DNA from: Marinobacter sp. X15-166B
Lineage (GTDB): Bacteria > Pseudomonadota > Gammaproteobacteria > Pseudomonadales > Oleiphilaceae
Assembly (NCBI RefSeq): GCF_001752365.1
Contig: NZ_MEIY01000001.1
Coordinates: forward strand, 3,194,272 to 3,258,271
Reading direction: 5' to 3'
DNA length: 64,000 nt
The translations under genes and the position numbers were made by a program. This document shows positions 8,972 through 15,909 of this stretch, one piece after another. The notes under the pieces are model-generated. The model was not told where the DNA came from and made no database searches. It saw only the letters and a program-made list of their open reading frames with translations. How positions within the stretch are numbered: position 1 is the first letter of the stretch; the number at the start of each line of letters is the position of its first letter.

Positions 8972-9867
8972 TACAGGCCTCGCAGCCATTCAGGTCGCAG
9001 CGCTGCTGCACCGGGGTTGGTCAATGCCAGCTCGACTTCTGCCAGCAGTCGCTCTTTATCACGACCGAGCCGCCCTTTGAGCACCAGATAGTTGGAGGCG
9101 TGATCGCTGCGGAACACCGTATTGCTCAGTTCCAAATGTTCCAGAAAGAGCTTGATTTCAGCGAACAGGCCCGCCTGATCCAGGGGCACGAAGTCGGTTC
9201 CGAAGCCCTTCCGGAAACGTTGCTCTCCCTGGGGGAAGCTCACCACCAAGGTGGACAGATAATCGGGCTGGGTCTCATTACACAGTGTAGCCGTATTTAT
9301 TGCGTGCTGACGGGACAAGGATTCACCACCCAGGCCATTCAATACCATAACGGAACTGGTCAGGCCGGCACGGCGAATTTTATCCAGAGCCGACCGGGTT
9401 GATGCGTAACTCTCGCCCTTATTGATGCGTTTCAGGACTTCATCGTCACCGGATTCCATGCCCACGTAAAGAAACGCCAGCCCCGCCTCCCGCAGCTGCG
9501 CCAACTCCTCGACGGTTTTACGGGCCAGATTGCGGGGCAGACAATAGCTCGAGACCCGCTGCAACTCCGGGAACGCCTGCTTCAGCTCCTGCAGGATGGC
9601 CAGCAGCCGACGGGTCGGCAGGACCATGGCATCACCGTCGGCCAGAAACACCCGGCGCACCTCGCCCAACTGCCGGGCGGCATTCTGGATATCGTTGCTG
9701 ATATCAGTTTCCTTACGGGCGCGGAACTTTTTCTGGGGCTGGGTGTACATCTCGCAGAAGGTGCACTGGTTCCAGGAACACCCATTGGTTACCGGGAGGA
9801 TCAGCGACCGGGCCTCACTCGGTGGCCGGAAAACCGGCTCAATGTAATCGATAGGAAAATTAACCAT
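8971..9867 (-). CDS. Radical SAM protein of unknown substrate
   Basis: A 298-residue radical S-adenosylmethionine enzyme. The cluster cysteines lie at residues 30, 35 and 38 (NGCSWNQCTFC), a CX4CX2C spacing rather than the usual CX3CX2C. Downstream family features include FLADGDAMVLPTRRL and YVGMESGDDEVL, typical of Elp3/B12-type radical SAM barrels. No extra Fe-S domain is visible. It forms a two-gene operon with the DUF1285 gene (1-nt overlap). Reaction not assignable from sequence. Confidence 0.85.
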   Translation of the reverse strand: MVNFPIDYIEPVFRPPSEARSLILPVTNGCSWNQCTFCEMYTQPQKKFRARKETDISNDIQNAARQLGEVRRVFLADGDAMVLPTRRLLAILQELKQAFPELQRVSSYCLPRNLARKTVEELAQLREAGLAFLYVGMESGDDEVLKRINKGESYASTRSALDKIRRAGLTSSVMVLNGLGGESLSRQHAINTATLCNETQPDYLSTLVVSFPQGEQRFRKGFGTDFVPLDQAGLFAEIKLFLEHLELSNTVFRSDHASNYLVLKGRLGRDKERLLAEVELALTNPGAAALRPEWLRGL

Positions 9868-10242
9868 AGAACTCTCACATTTGGGTTTTAGCGGTCATTG
9901 CGGGCGCAATCTTTACGGTCAGGTATCGCAACTCACTCGTTACTATCGGTGCGCCAACCCCTTAGGTACACAGTTTCTGACCCCGGCAGTGCCTTAGCGG
10001 TATACGCAAATTCAGCACTGTTGGGCTCGCGTGTGTGCCGGTAAAATCATCTGGCCTAAAGAATGATTTACTTTTTGCTCAAACTGGGGGCAAAAACGGT
10101 CTAGATTGATCTTTTTTAATGAACCCCATCTCATTTGTTTATTTTATTTCACCGCAACCGCCTGTTTGTAGATACGTTTTGCCATTCCTTATTGTCTCGA
10201 TCCTGTAATGGTTCAGCAAGGTAAAGCGAACCTCACCTCCTC
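9868..10242. other. Intergenic stretch upstream of the small-ORF/FAD-oxidase unit
   Basis: About 375 bp between the radical SAM gene (leftward) and the rightward accessory block. It is less GC-rich than its surroundings, with AT-rich patches near 10060-10150. No gene, repeat or recognisable operator was found. It should contain the promoter of the radical SAM gene. Confidence 0.5.
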
Positions 10243-10248
10243 TATAAT
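10220..10248 (+). promoter_or_regulatory. Promoter with consensus -10 box for the small ORF/FAD oxidase
   Basis: TATAAT at 10243-10248 is a perfect -10 box. The -35 position at about 10220-10225 (GGTAAA) is poor, so the promoter may need an activator. The predicted start, near 10255, falls inside the hairpin at 10252-10275 and about 40 nt before the small ORF. Confidence 0.45.
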
Positions 10249-10251
10249 GAC

Positions 10252-10275
10252 GCTTGCCGGGAAAACCCCGCAAGC
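10252..10275 (+). other. 5' leader hairpin
   Basis: GCTTGCCGGG - AAAA - CCCCGCAAGC: a ten-position stem with one mismatch and a tetraloop. No T-run follows, so it is not a standard terminator. It lies at the predicted 5' end of the transcript and could stabilise the RNA or regulate it. Confidence 0.4.
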
Positions 10276-10295
10276 CCAATTAGAGAAGGAAATCT

Positions 10296-10409
10296 ATGAA
10301 TTCGCTCACAAAACAACAGGACCCCGCGCAACGGCTCTGGCAAGGGTTCACAACAGGCGTTGGTCAGGCTCTCTCGGAGTCTTCACTACCACGATACGTA
10401 AAAGGCTGA
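10296..10409 (+). CDS. 37-residue peptide ORF upstream of the FAD oxidase
   Basis: ATG at 10296 is preceded by GAGAAGGAA, a good ribosome site, and the frame closes with TGA at 10407-10409, 7 nt before the GTG of the FAD oxidase. The peptide starts MNSLTKQQDPAQRLWQGF and ends LSESSLPRYVKG; it is hydrophilic, has no Cys, no signal peptide and no membrane helix. It could be a structural or precursor peptide for the adjacent enzyme, a leader peptide coupling translation to it, or a chance ORF. I know no family for it. Codon use (many C/G third positions) and context favour a real gene. Confidence 0.5.
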   Translation: MNSLTKQQDPAQRLWQGFTTGVGQALSESSLPRYVKG

Positions 10410-10416
10410 AACATCC

Positions 10417-12039
10417 GTGAACAGTTCCGCCCTGGAGTTTGCGATTACCGAATGGACCGCCATTTTGGGTGAGTTTGGAGTGCAAGAGGCACACAAAACT
10501 GATATTGGCGCATCAACAACCGGCGCCCAACGGGATATTCCCGCGGTGCTCCGACCGGAAAACCGGGACCAGGTTGCCCGGATTCTTGAAGTGGCGCAGC
10601 AACGGGGGGTGGCGGTTTACCCTGTAAGCACAGGCAACAACTGGGGTTACGGAAGTGCCAACCCGGTCGAAGACAACTGCGTGGTACTGGACCTGAGCGG
10701 CCTGGATCGAATTTATGATTTTGATCCGGAACTGGGCGTGGTCACTGTGGAACCCGGGGTGACCCAAGGCGCACTGCGGGCGTTCCTCGACCGTCAGGAG
10801 GGTGACTATCTGGTTCCGGTCACCGGCGCCGGCCCCACCTGCAGTCTGCTGGGCAACGCGTTAGAGCGGGGTTACGGTATCACTCCGTTCACCGATCATT
10901 TTGCAGCAGTCACCAAAATAGAGGCAATCCTGCCGGACGGCTCCCATTATCGCACCCCGCTCAGCGAGCTCGGAGGCAAGGAAGTCGACGGGTTGTTCAA
11001 GTGGGGGGTTGGGCCTTACCTGGACGGTCTCTTCAGCCAGGGAAACTTCGGTGTGGTTGTAGGCATGACCATTGCGCTTGCGCCCAAGCCCGACACGGTA
11101 ACCGCCTTTTTCTTCTCCACCAAAGACGACGCCAAACTCGAAGCACTGGTGCCCACCGTCCGCAGCGTATTGCGAGCCCTCAGCGGATCGGTGGTGGCGA
11201 TCAATCTGCTTAACAGTCAACGCATGCTGTCGATGATGGTGCCTTTCCCTGAGGAACTGGCTATCGACGGCATTCTGCCACCCGACGAAGTTGACAAACT
11301 TGCCAGCAGCCATGGCGTTCCCGCATGGAGTGGAGTGGGCGCCATTTACGCCTCTAAAGAGGTAGCCCGTGCGGCCCGTCGCACCCTGCGACGGCTGCTC
11401 GGTCCGGTCACCGACCGCCTGGTGTTTATCAACCAACGCAGAGTTGATGCGGTGCGCAGCGTCGCACGGGTACTTCCAAAAAAGCTGGCCACAAGGGTCA
11501 ATGGTATGGCAACTACGCTCTCCGGAGCGCTGGAGATCATGCACGGCAGCCCCAACGAGGTAGCACTGCCACTGGCTTATTGGCGTTCAGGCAACCTACC
11601 GGCTCCGGACGAACCCAAAAACCCTGCCCGGGATGGCTGCGGGCTCATATGGTTTGCGCCCCTGGTTCCCATACGGGCCAACAGCGTGCGCGCTTATATC
11701 AACATGATTGAGAGGATTTGTCCGCAATACGGGATCAATCCGCTCATTACCTTAACCACACTGAATGACCGTTGTTTCGACTCTACCGTTCCCCTGCTTT
11801 TTGACCGCGGGGATGCCACGGCTACTGCGCGAGCCAATGACTGCTATCGCGCCCTCTATGAGGCGGGGCAAAAAGAGGGATTTCTGCCCTATCGACTCAA
11901 CGTAGATGCGATGAATATTCTCTCGGCCGAAGAATCTGGCTTTTTCCGGTTCGCCCGTCAGCTGAAAGCTTCGGTCGACCCCAATTTCATTCTGGCGCCC
12001 GGACGCTACGTGCACACAAACGACCCGTCCGAGGCCTGA
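10417..12039 (+). CDS. PCMH-type FAD-binding oxidase/dehydrogenase (vanillyl-alcohol-oxidase-like superfamily)
   Basis: A 540-residue flavoprotein. The FAD-binding domain is recognisable from AVLRPENRDQVARILEVAQQ (about residues 43-62), VYPVSTGNNWGYGSA and VTVEPGVTQGALRAFL. The C-terminal part resembles the substrate domain of p-cresol methylhydroxylase/vanillyl-alcohol-type enzymes, ending FARQLKASVDPNFILAPGRY. Start is GTG 10417 with only a weak ribosome site (AAAGG 11 nt upstream), consistent with coupling to the 37-residue ORF just before it. There is no signal peptide. Substrate unknown; it sits between that ORF and an exosortase-associated acyltransferase. Confidence 0.8.
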   Translation: MNSSALEFAITEWTAILGEFGVQEAHKTDIGASTTGAQRDIPAVLRPENRDQVARILEVAQQRGVAVYPVSTGNNWGYGSANPVEDNCVVLDLSGLDRIYDFDPELGVVTVEPGVTQGALRAFLDRQEGDYLVPVTGAGPTCSLLGNALERGYGITPFTDHFAAVTKIEAILPDGSHYRTPLSELGGKEVDGLFKWGVGPYLDGLFSQGNFGVVVGMTIALAPKPDTVTAFFFSTKDDAKLEALVPTVRSVLRALSGSVVAINLLNSQRMLSMMVPFPEELAIDGILPPDEVDKLASSHGVPAWSGVGAIYASKEVARAARRTLRRLLGPVTDRLVFINQRRVDAVRSVARVLPKKLATRVNGMATTLSGALEIMHGSPNEVALPLAYWRSGNLPAPDEPKNPARDGCGLIWFAPLVPIRANSVRAYINMIERICPQYGINPLITLTTLNDRCFDSTVPLLFDRGDATATARANDCYRALYEAGQKEGFLPYRLNVDAMNILSAEESGFFRFARQLKASVDPNFILAPGRYVHTNDPSEA

Positions 12040-12154
12040 ACAGTTACACAAACGATTCACACACGGTGCACCGGCAGTTGGGATTTAGGCTGCGCTTTTC
12101 GCCCTGCGATTAATGGCATAACAGCTCTTTGAGCGCGAAAACTGAGAACCTAAA

Positions 12155-12994
12155 ATGCAAACACTTTCATATCTTCATCAAAACACAGACATCGTCCAAA
12201 ATTTCCAGCTTCAGGACGACATCAGCACCATATTCAATTCCGTATTCAAGGTGGAGCTGGCAACCTGCCCGAAGGTCATCAACGAGGTTTTCAAGGTCCG
12301 GTATCAGGTCTATTGCATCGACCGGCCATTCGAAGATCCTAACTGCTTCCTGGATAAACGCGAGCACGACGCTTACGACCCTCGTTCCGCACACGCCCTG
12401 ATCCGCCACCAGATCACCGGGGACAGCGTTGCCGCTGTTCGTCTTGTGATGGCGGGTGACAACCCGGAACAGAACCACTTCCCCATGGAAGGCCCCTGCG
12501 TACCCCACATGGATGAACGTGCGCAGCGTGCCATCGCGGGCGCACGCCGTGAGCAGATTGCTGAAATCTCCCGAATGGCGGTGAGCAGGGAGTTCCGCCG
12601 CCGCTTAAATGAAGAAAAATCAGTGTCCGGTATCAGCAAAGCGGCCTATTACAGCGACGCTGAGAATGGCAAACGGGCCATGCCATACATCAGTCTGGGG
12701 CTGTTTGCCGCGATCCTCCGGATGTCGGTCAAACATAATATCACGCACTGGATGGCGGTCATGGAGCCAGCCCAACTGCGCCTCCTGAAACGATTTGGCG
12801 TAGAGTTCGACCATGTCGGCCCGGTGCTGGATTATCACGGCCGTCGTCGCCCGGCCTTCACCGAAGCGGCGTCTCTGATTGAACGCATGAAAGCGAGCCG
12901 CCCGGACGTGTGGGAGCTGGTGACCGATAACGGGCAATACCTGCCAGCGATACCGGACACCAATTACAAGTGCAACAAGATACAGGTCGCCTGA
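12155..12994 (+). CDS. PEP-CTERM/exosortase system-associated acyltransferase
   Basis: A 279-residue GNAT-like protein related to autoinducer synthases. It matches the acyltransferase family that co-occurs with exosortase/PEP-CTERM systems. Recognisable blocks are VRYQVYCIDRPFEDP (about residues 48-62), HALIRHQITGDSVAAVRLVM, and EISRMAVSREFRRR (about 138-151). The AHL-synthase similarity is structural; no LuxR partner is nearby. The two PEP-CTERM proteins that follow (opposite strand) fit this assignment. The ribosome site is weak. A sigma-54-like sequence at 12079-12093 is too degenerate to call. Confidence 0.85.
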   Translation: MQTLSYLHQNTDIVQNFQLQDDISTIFNSVFKVELATCPKVINEVFKVRYQVYCIDRPFEDPNCFLDKREHDAYDPRSAHALIRHQITGDSVAAVRLVMAGDNPEQNHFPMEGPCVPHMDERAQRAIAGARREQIAEISRMAVSREFRRRLNEEKSVSGISKAAYYSDAENGKRAMPYISLGLFAAILRMSVKHNITHWMAVMEPAQLRLLKRFGVEFDHVGPVLDYHGRRRPAFTEAASLIERMKASRPDVWELVTDNGQYLPAIPDTNYKCNKIQVA

Positions 12995-13052
12995 AGCTGC
13001 GCCGACACCGGGGTTAACCGAGGGCGTTCAGCAGAGGAGCCACAAACAGTTA

Positions 13053-13075
13053 CAGCCCCCTGTGGCCGGGGGCTG
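13053..13075. terminator. Hairpin between convergent acyltransferase and PEP-CTERM genes
   Basis: Stem CAGCCCCC (13053-13060) / GGGGGCTG (13068-13075) with a 7-nt loop. The hairpin is strong but has only a poor T-run on either side, so termination is plausible, not certain. Confidence 0.4.
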
Positions 13076-13108
13076 CAGTTTCAGCCGCATCAGGGAGCCT
13101 GATGGGCG

Positions 13109-13915
13109 TCACGCCGTGCTGTTATTTCTCCTGCGTACCAACCCGAGCCCGGCGAGCCCCAGCCCTAACAACGCCAGAGTACCTGGCTCCGGTACGGGTC
13201 TGGCGGTGATGCGGAAGCTGGTATCAAACGAGTTGGCTTGGTCTTCTTCAGTAATAAGCCCCACACAACCCTCGCCTGCCTTTGCCGCCGCACAGGCTTC
13301 GCTGCTCAGGGCTGTCAGCCCGGCTATCCCGAGGAACACATCGTAGGTATAACCGTCGTAGCTGAACGACTGACTGAACTCGAAGCCGCCATCCATAGGC
13401 GTGCCCCCCAATCCTTCAGGATCGCCCACCGTGAATATGTCGTCGCAGGTGGAGACTGAGCCATCAAAACACCCGCCGCTAACATTCGGGGTTTCTTTGA
13501 AGAAGCTGGCGAATGTAGTACTTAGTGGTGTCTGGGCGGGCCCTACCGGATCCTCGGGGGTCAGCGTCAGCATGGACACCAGATCAAAGCTTAACAGGGC
13601 CGCATCAGACAGACTGATCACATAGTTGTTGTGGATGAAGGTACCACCCGCAACCGGGTCCCCGTCGGTCAAAAGGCCGTTACCTGCTACATCATTGATC
13701 TCGACCGACGACTGATCAGGTCGGGTGCCCCATTCCAGCTTGTTGGTTCCGGTTCCTGTAACGGCACCGTCCCCAGTGCTGAAATCATTCAGAATCAGCG
13801 TGTTCCCGACGCTATAAGCCCAGCTGGTCACCGGCGCGGCGCTGGCCGCTTGCACACCCAGAGCCAGAGGCAAGACCAGAGCTGGTAACAGCGTTTTTTT
13901 AATGGCCGTGTTCAT
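13109..13915 (-). CDS. PEP-CTERM protein (THxN-like), paralogue 1
   Basis: A 268-residue exported protein. The start at ATG 13915 gives a signal peptide (MNTAIKKTLLPALVLPLALG, cleavage near AASA). The C-terminus is a complete PEP-CTERM sorting tag: VPEPGTLALLGLGLAGLGL, then an Arg cluster (VRRRN). Such proteins are processed by an exosortase and exported or surface-anchored. The middle resembles THxN-type PEP-CTERM proteins, but the motif here is IHNN (GGTFIHNNYVI). Two cysteine pairs are conserved with the neighbour (GGCFDGSVSTC and EACAAAKAGEGC). It pairs with the paralogue at 14204. No sigma-54 site is evident upstream. Confidence 0.88.
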   Translation of the reverse strand: MNTAIKKTLLPALVLPLALGVQAASAAPVTSWAYSVGNTLILNDFSTGDGAVTGTGTNKLEWGTRPDQSSVEINDVAGNGLLTDGDPVAGGTFIHNNYVISLSDAALLSFDLVSMLTLTPEDPVGPAQTPLSTTFASFFKETPNVSGGCFDGSVSTCDDIFTVGDPEGLGGTPMDGGFEFSQSFSYDGYTYDVFLGIAGLTALSSEACAAAKAGEGCVGLITEEDQANSFDTSFRITARPVPEPGTLALLGLGLAGLGLVRRRNNSTA

Positions 13916-14135
13916 GGATATCCCTATTCTGTTATGAAGTTTAACGGCTGGCTTTGTTGTTATAAAAGGCCGGCACAGCAACATCCAAGCACCTTTCATT
14001 CCATCTCATAAAAAAGCTTATGTTACAGAGAGTTAGCAAGTATGTGTAAACAACGAAACGGGAGAGCTGTAAGTTTTTTCGACGTTTCAGGCGGGCCAGA
14101 CAACGGGATTTTGAGCCCGGTGGATGCAACCAACC

Positions 14136-14164
14136 AAAAAGCCCCCGCCTTCCAGCGGGGGCTT
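14136..14164 (-). terminator. Terminator of PEP-CTERM paralogue 2
   Basis: Stem GCCCCCGC (14141-14148) / GCGGGGGC (14155-14162). On the minus strand the hairpin is followed by a run of five U (14140-14136). It separates the two PEP-CTERM genes, so they are transcribed independently. Confidence 0.85.
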
Positions 14165-14203
14165 CGTTCTTCACCACAAACGGTTAGCTGTTACATGCAA
14201 CAC

Positions 14204-15025
14204 TTATGACTTGGCGGCTTTTCTCCTCCGTGACAGGCCGAGTCCCGCCAGGCCTAAGCCCAACAACGCCAAGGTACCAGGTTCGGGTACAGGCCTGGCA
14301 GTAATACGGAAGCTGGTTTCGAAGTCGTTTTGTGCATTTTCTACGGTTTGCAGGCCCACACACCCGTTAGGGGCACCTGCCGTGGCACAAGCTTCGTTGC
14401 TCAACTCCATCAGTCCCGCAACCTCAAGAAATACGTCGTAAGTGAAGCCGTTGTAGTTGAAGGACTGACTAAATTCAAATCCATCCGCTGTGGGGTTACC
14501 ACCCAGAGCTGCGAGATTTCCGAGGGTGAAAATATCATCACAATCCGAAACCGACGTGTCGAAACAGTCTCCCTCAACATTATCTGTTTCCTTGAAGAAA
14601 CTTTTGAAGGTGGTGCTAAGAGGCGCTTGAGCTGGCCCTGGAGGTAGCTCGGGGGTCAGCGTGAGAACAGATTCGAGATCGAAAGTCAGTAGTGCTTCAT
14701 CATCTGCACCAATAACGAAGTTGTTATGGGTGAAGGTACCACCTGCCACTGCGGGTCCTCCCGTGAGAAGACCAGTCCCCCCAACAACATCCTCAATTTC
14801 GACAGATGATTTTTGAGGATGTAATGGCGTAATTACACCCCATTCCAGTTTGTTTGTCCCACTTCCGCTCACGGAACCGTCTCCGGGGTCGACTGTCAGG
14901 ACAGTAAGCGTGCTATCAACATCATAAGCCCAACTGGTAACCAACGCCGCGCTGGCGGACTGGACGCCCATGGCGAAGGGCACGACAAGAGATGATAAAA
15001 GCGTTTTCTTGAGAACACTATTCAT
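14204..15025 (-). CDS. PEP-CTERM protein (THxN family), paralogue 2
   Basis: A 273-residue paralogue of the protein at 13109. Signal peptide MNSVLKKTLLSSLVVPFAMG is followed by a cleavage site near ASAA; the sorting tag VPEPGTLALLGLGLAGLGLS is followed by RRRKAAKS. It carries the canonical THNN (GGTFTHNNFVI) and the same paired cysteines (GDCFDTSVSDC and EACATAGAPNGC). ATG 15025 has AAGGAGAG upstream, which decides the start over the extended frame. A sigma-54 promoter lies about 70 bp upstream and a strong terminator downstream, so it is a single-gene unit. No exosortase is encoded in this window; it must be elsewhere. Confidence 0.9.
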   Translation of the reverse strand: MNSVLKKTLLSSLVVPFAMGVQSASAALVTSWAYDVDSTLTVLTVDPGDGSVSGSGTNKLEWGVITPLHPQKSSVEIEDVVGGTGLLTGGPAVAGGTFTHNNFVIGADDEALLTFDLESVLTLTPELPPGPAQAPLSTTFKSFFKETDNVEGDCFDTSVSDCDDIFTLGNLAALGGNPTADGFEFSQSFNYNGFTYDVFLEVAGLMELSNEACATAGAPNGCVGLQTVENAQNDFETSFRITARPVPEPGTLALLGLGLAGLGLSRRRKAAKS

Positions 15026-15096
15026 TGTTGTCTCTCCTTGATTGTAGACGCTGGCAACTGGATATGAATGCACCGCGCCAACGCTCTAGGGTATAA

Positions 15097-15112
15097 AGCA
15101 TCAGTCGTGCCA
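15097..15112 (-). promoter_or_regulatory. Sigma-54 (-24/-12) promoter of PEP-CTERM paralogue 2
   Basis: Minus strand TGGCACGACTGATGCT: a perfect -24 element (TGGCACG), N4, then ATGCT, one mismatch from TTGCW, with GG and GC exactly 12 bp apart. The start codon is about 70 bp downstream. Two dyads upstream could bind the activator: TGAAAAAT/ATTTTTCA arms at 15143-15150 and 15162-15169, and ATTTC-N6-GAAAT at 15184-15199. In other bacteria PEP-CTERM genes are controlled by RpoN with PrsK/PrsR; those genes are not in this window. Confidence 0.75.
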
Positions 15113-15199
15113 CACTGAAAAAAACACGCCTCTTCAGTCAGTTGAAAAATAATCAACGGGAATTTTTCAGGCAGGTGTAAGCGATTTCGACACTGAAAT

Positions 15200-15424
15200 A
15201 CGCGAATCTATCGCTCGAAACGGCACGTATTCAGACGTTTAGTTCAGATTTCGCCTCATCTTGCATATAAACGCCTGGGAATGGGGCCTGGACCTCTGAT
15301 TGAAGCCTGAAACAACCGCTGCGCCGCTACACCGCCCCGTGGTTCGTAAATTATTCTGACAGGGCTCTGGCATGGAAAATAACGGGGATTGACTGGCAGA
15401 AACCCGCCGTGCGATTGATCCCGG
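15200..15424. other. Rest of the spacer between PEP-CTERM paralogue 2 and sixA
   Basis: Together with 15026-15199 this makes about 400 bp without a gene. Beyond the sigma-54 site and dyads I see no further element. The minus-strand open frame reaching 15495 overlaps sixA in another frame and is not supported. Confidence 0.5.
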
Positions 15425-15874
15425 TCAGGGCAGGAATTGCTCACGCAGATCGGCACACCCCGGGCCCGCGATGGGCATGTCCAGCACCACCGCATGGCTG
15501 GTCATGAACGGGATCCCCCGGCGGTGACCATCGATCATCAGTGTCGACAAGGCACCCACAAAGGGCATATGGGATACAATCATCAACGACTGCTGACGGG
15601 TGGTGATCAGCTGATCCAGAAATTGTCCCGGATCCCCTTCCGGGGTAATGCCCTCTTTTTCTTCCACGGGGCAATTCAGGATTTCGGCCACAATGCCCGC
15701 GGTCTGGCGGGCACGTATCAGCGGACTGCACCAGATCAAATTGGGGCGCCAGGGTGAGCTGGCAATATCCCGGGCCACTTTGGCGGTCGCCTGACGACCC
15801 TGTTCGGTCAGCTCCCGTTGTTCATCCAGACTGTGCCAGCCGGCTTCGCCGTGACGCATGATCAACACGTGCAT
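15425..15874 (-). CDS. sixA: Phosphohistidine phosphatase SixA
   Basis: A 149-residue member of the histidine phosphatase superfamily. MHVLIMRHGEAGWHSLDEQR contains the catalytic RHG motif (residues 7-9); a second catalytic His lies in VSHMPFVGALSTL (about residue 101). E. coli SixA dephosphorylates histidine phosphotransfer domains and NPr. Length is normal for the family. It follows gpsA by 35 nt in the same direction, a common gammaproteobacterial pairing. Confidence 0.9.
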   Translation of the reverse strand: MHVLIMRHGEAGWHSLDEQRELTEQGRQATAKVARDIASSPWRPNLIWCSPLIRARQTAGIVAEILNCPVEEKEGITPEGDPGQFLDQLITTRQQSLMIVSHMPFVGALSTLMIDGHRRGIPFMTSHAVVLDMPIAGPGCADLREQFLP

Positions 15875-15909
15875 GACTGATTACCCCTTTACATCATGGA
15901 GCGTACAGG

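Noticed and set aside
10208-10420. 70-codon open frame overlapping the 37-residue ORF
   Set aside because: No ribosome site, poor codon pattern, and it runs through the promoter and hairpin; the 37-codon frame has the better start signals.
12079-12093. Sigma-54-like sequence upstream of the acyltransferase
   Set aside because: GG/GC spacing is correct but both elements are weak (TGGGATT, CTGC); not enough to call.
12155-12994. Reading the acyltransferase as a LuxI-type AHL synthase
   Set aside because: The sequence fits the exosortase-associated family, PEP-CTERM genes are adjacent, and no LuxR homologue or lux box is present.
15256-15495. 79-codon minus-strand frame overlapping sixA
   Set aside because: Shadow frame of sixA plus spacer without ribosome site.
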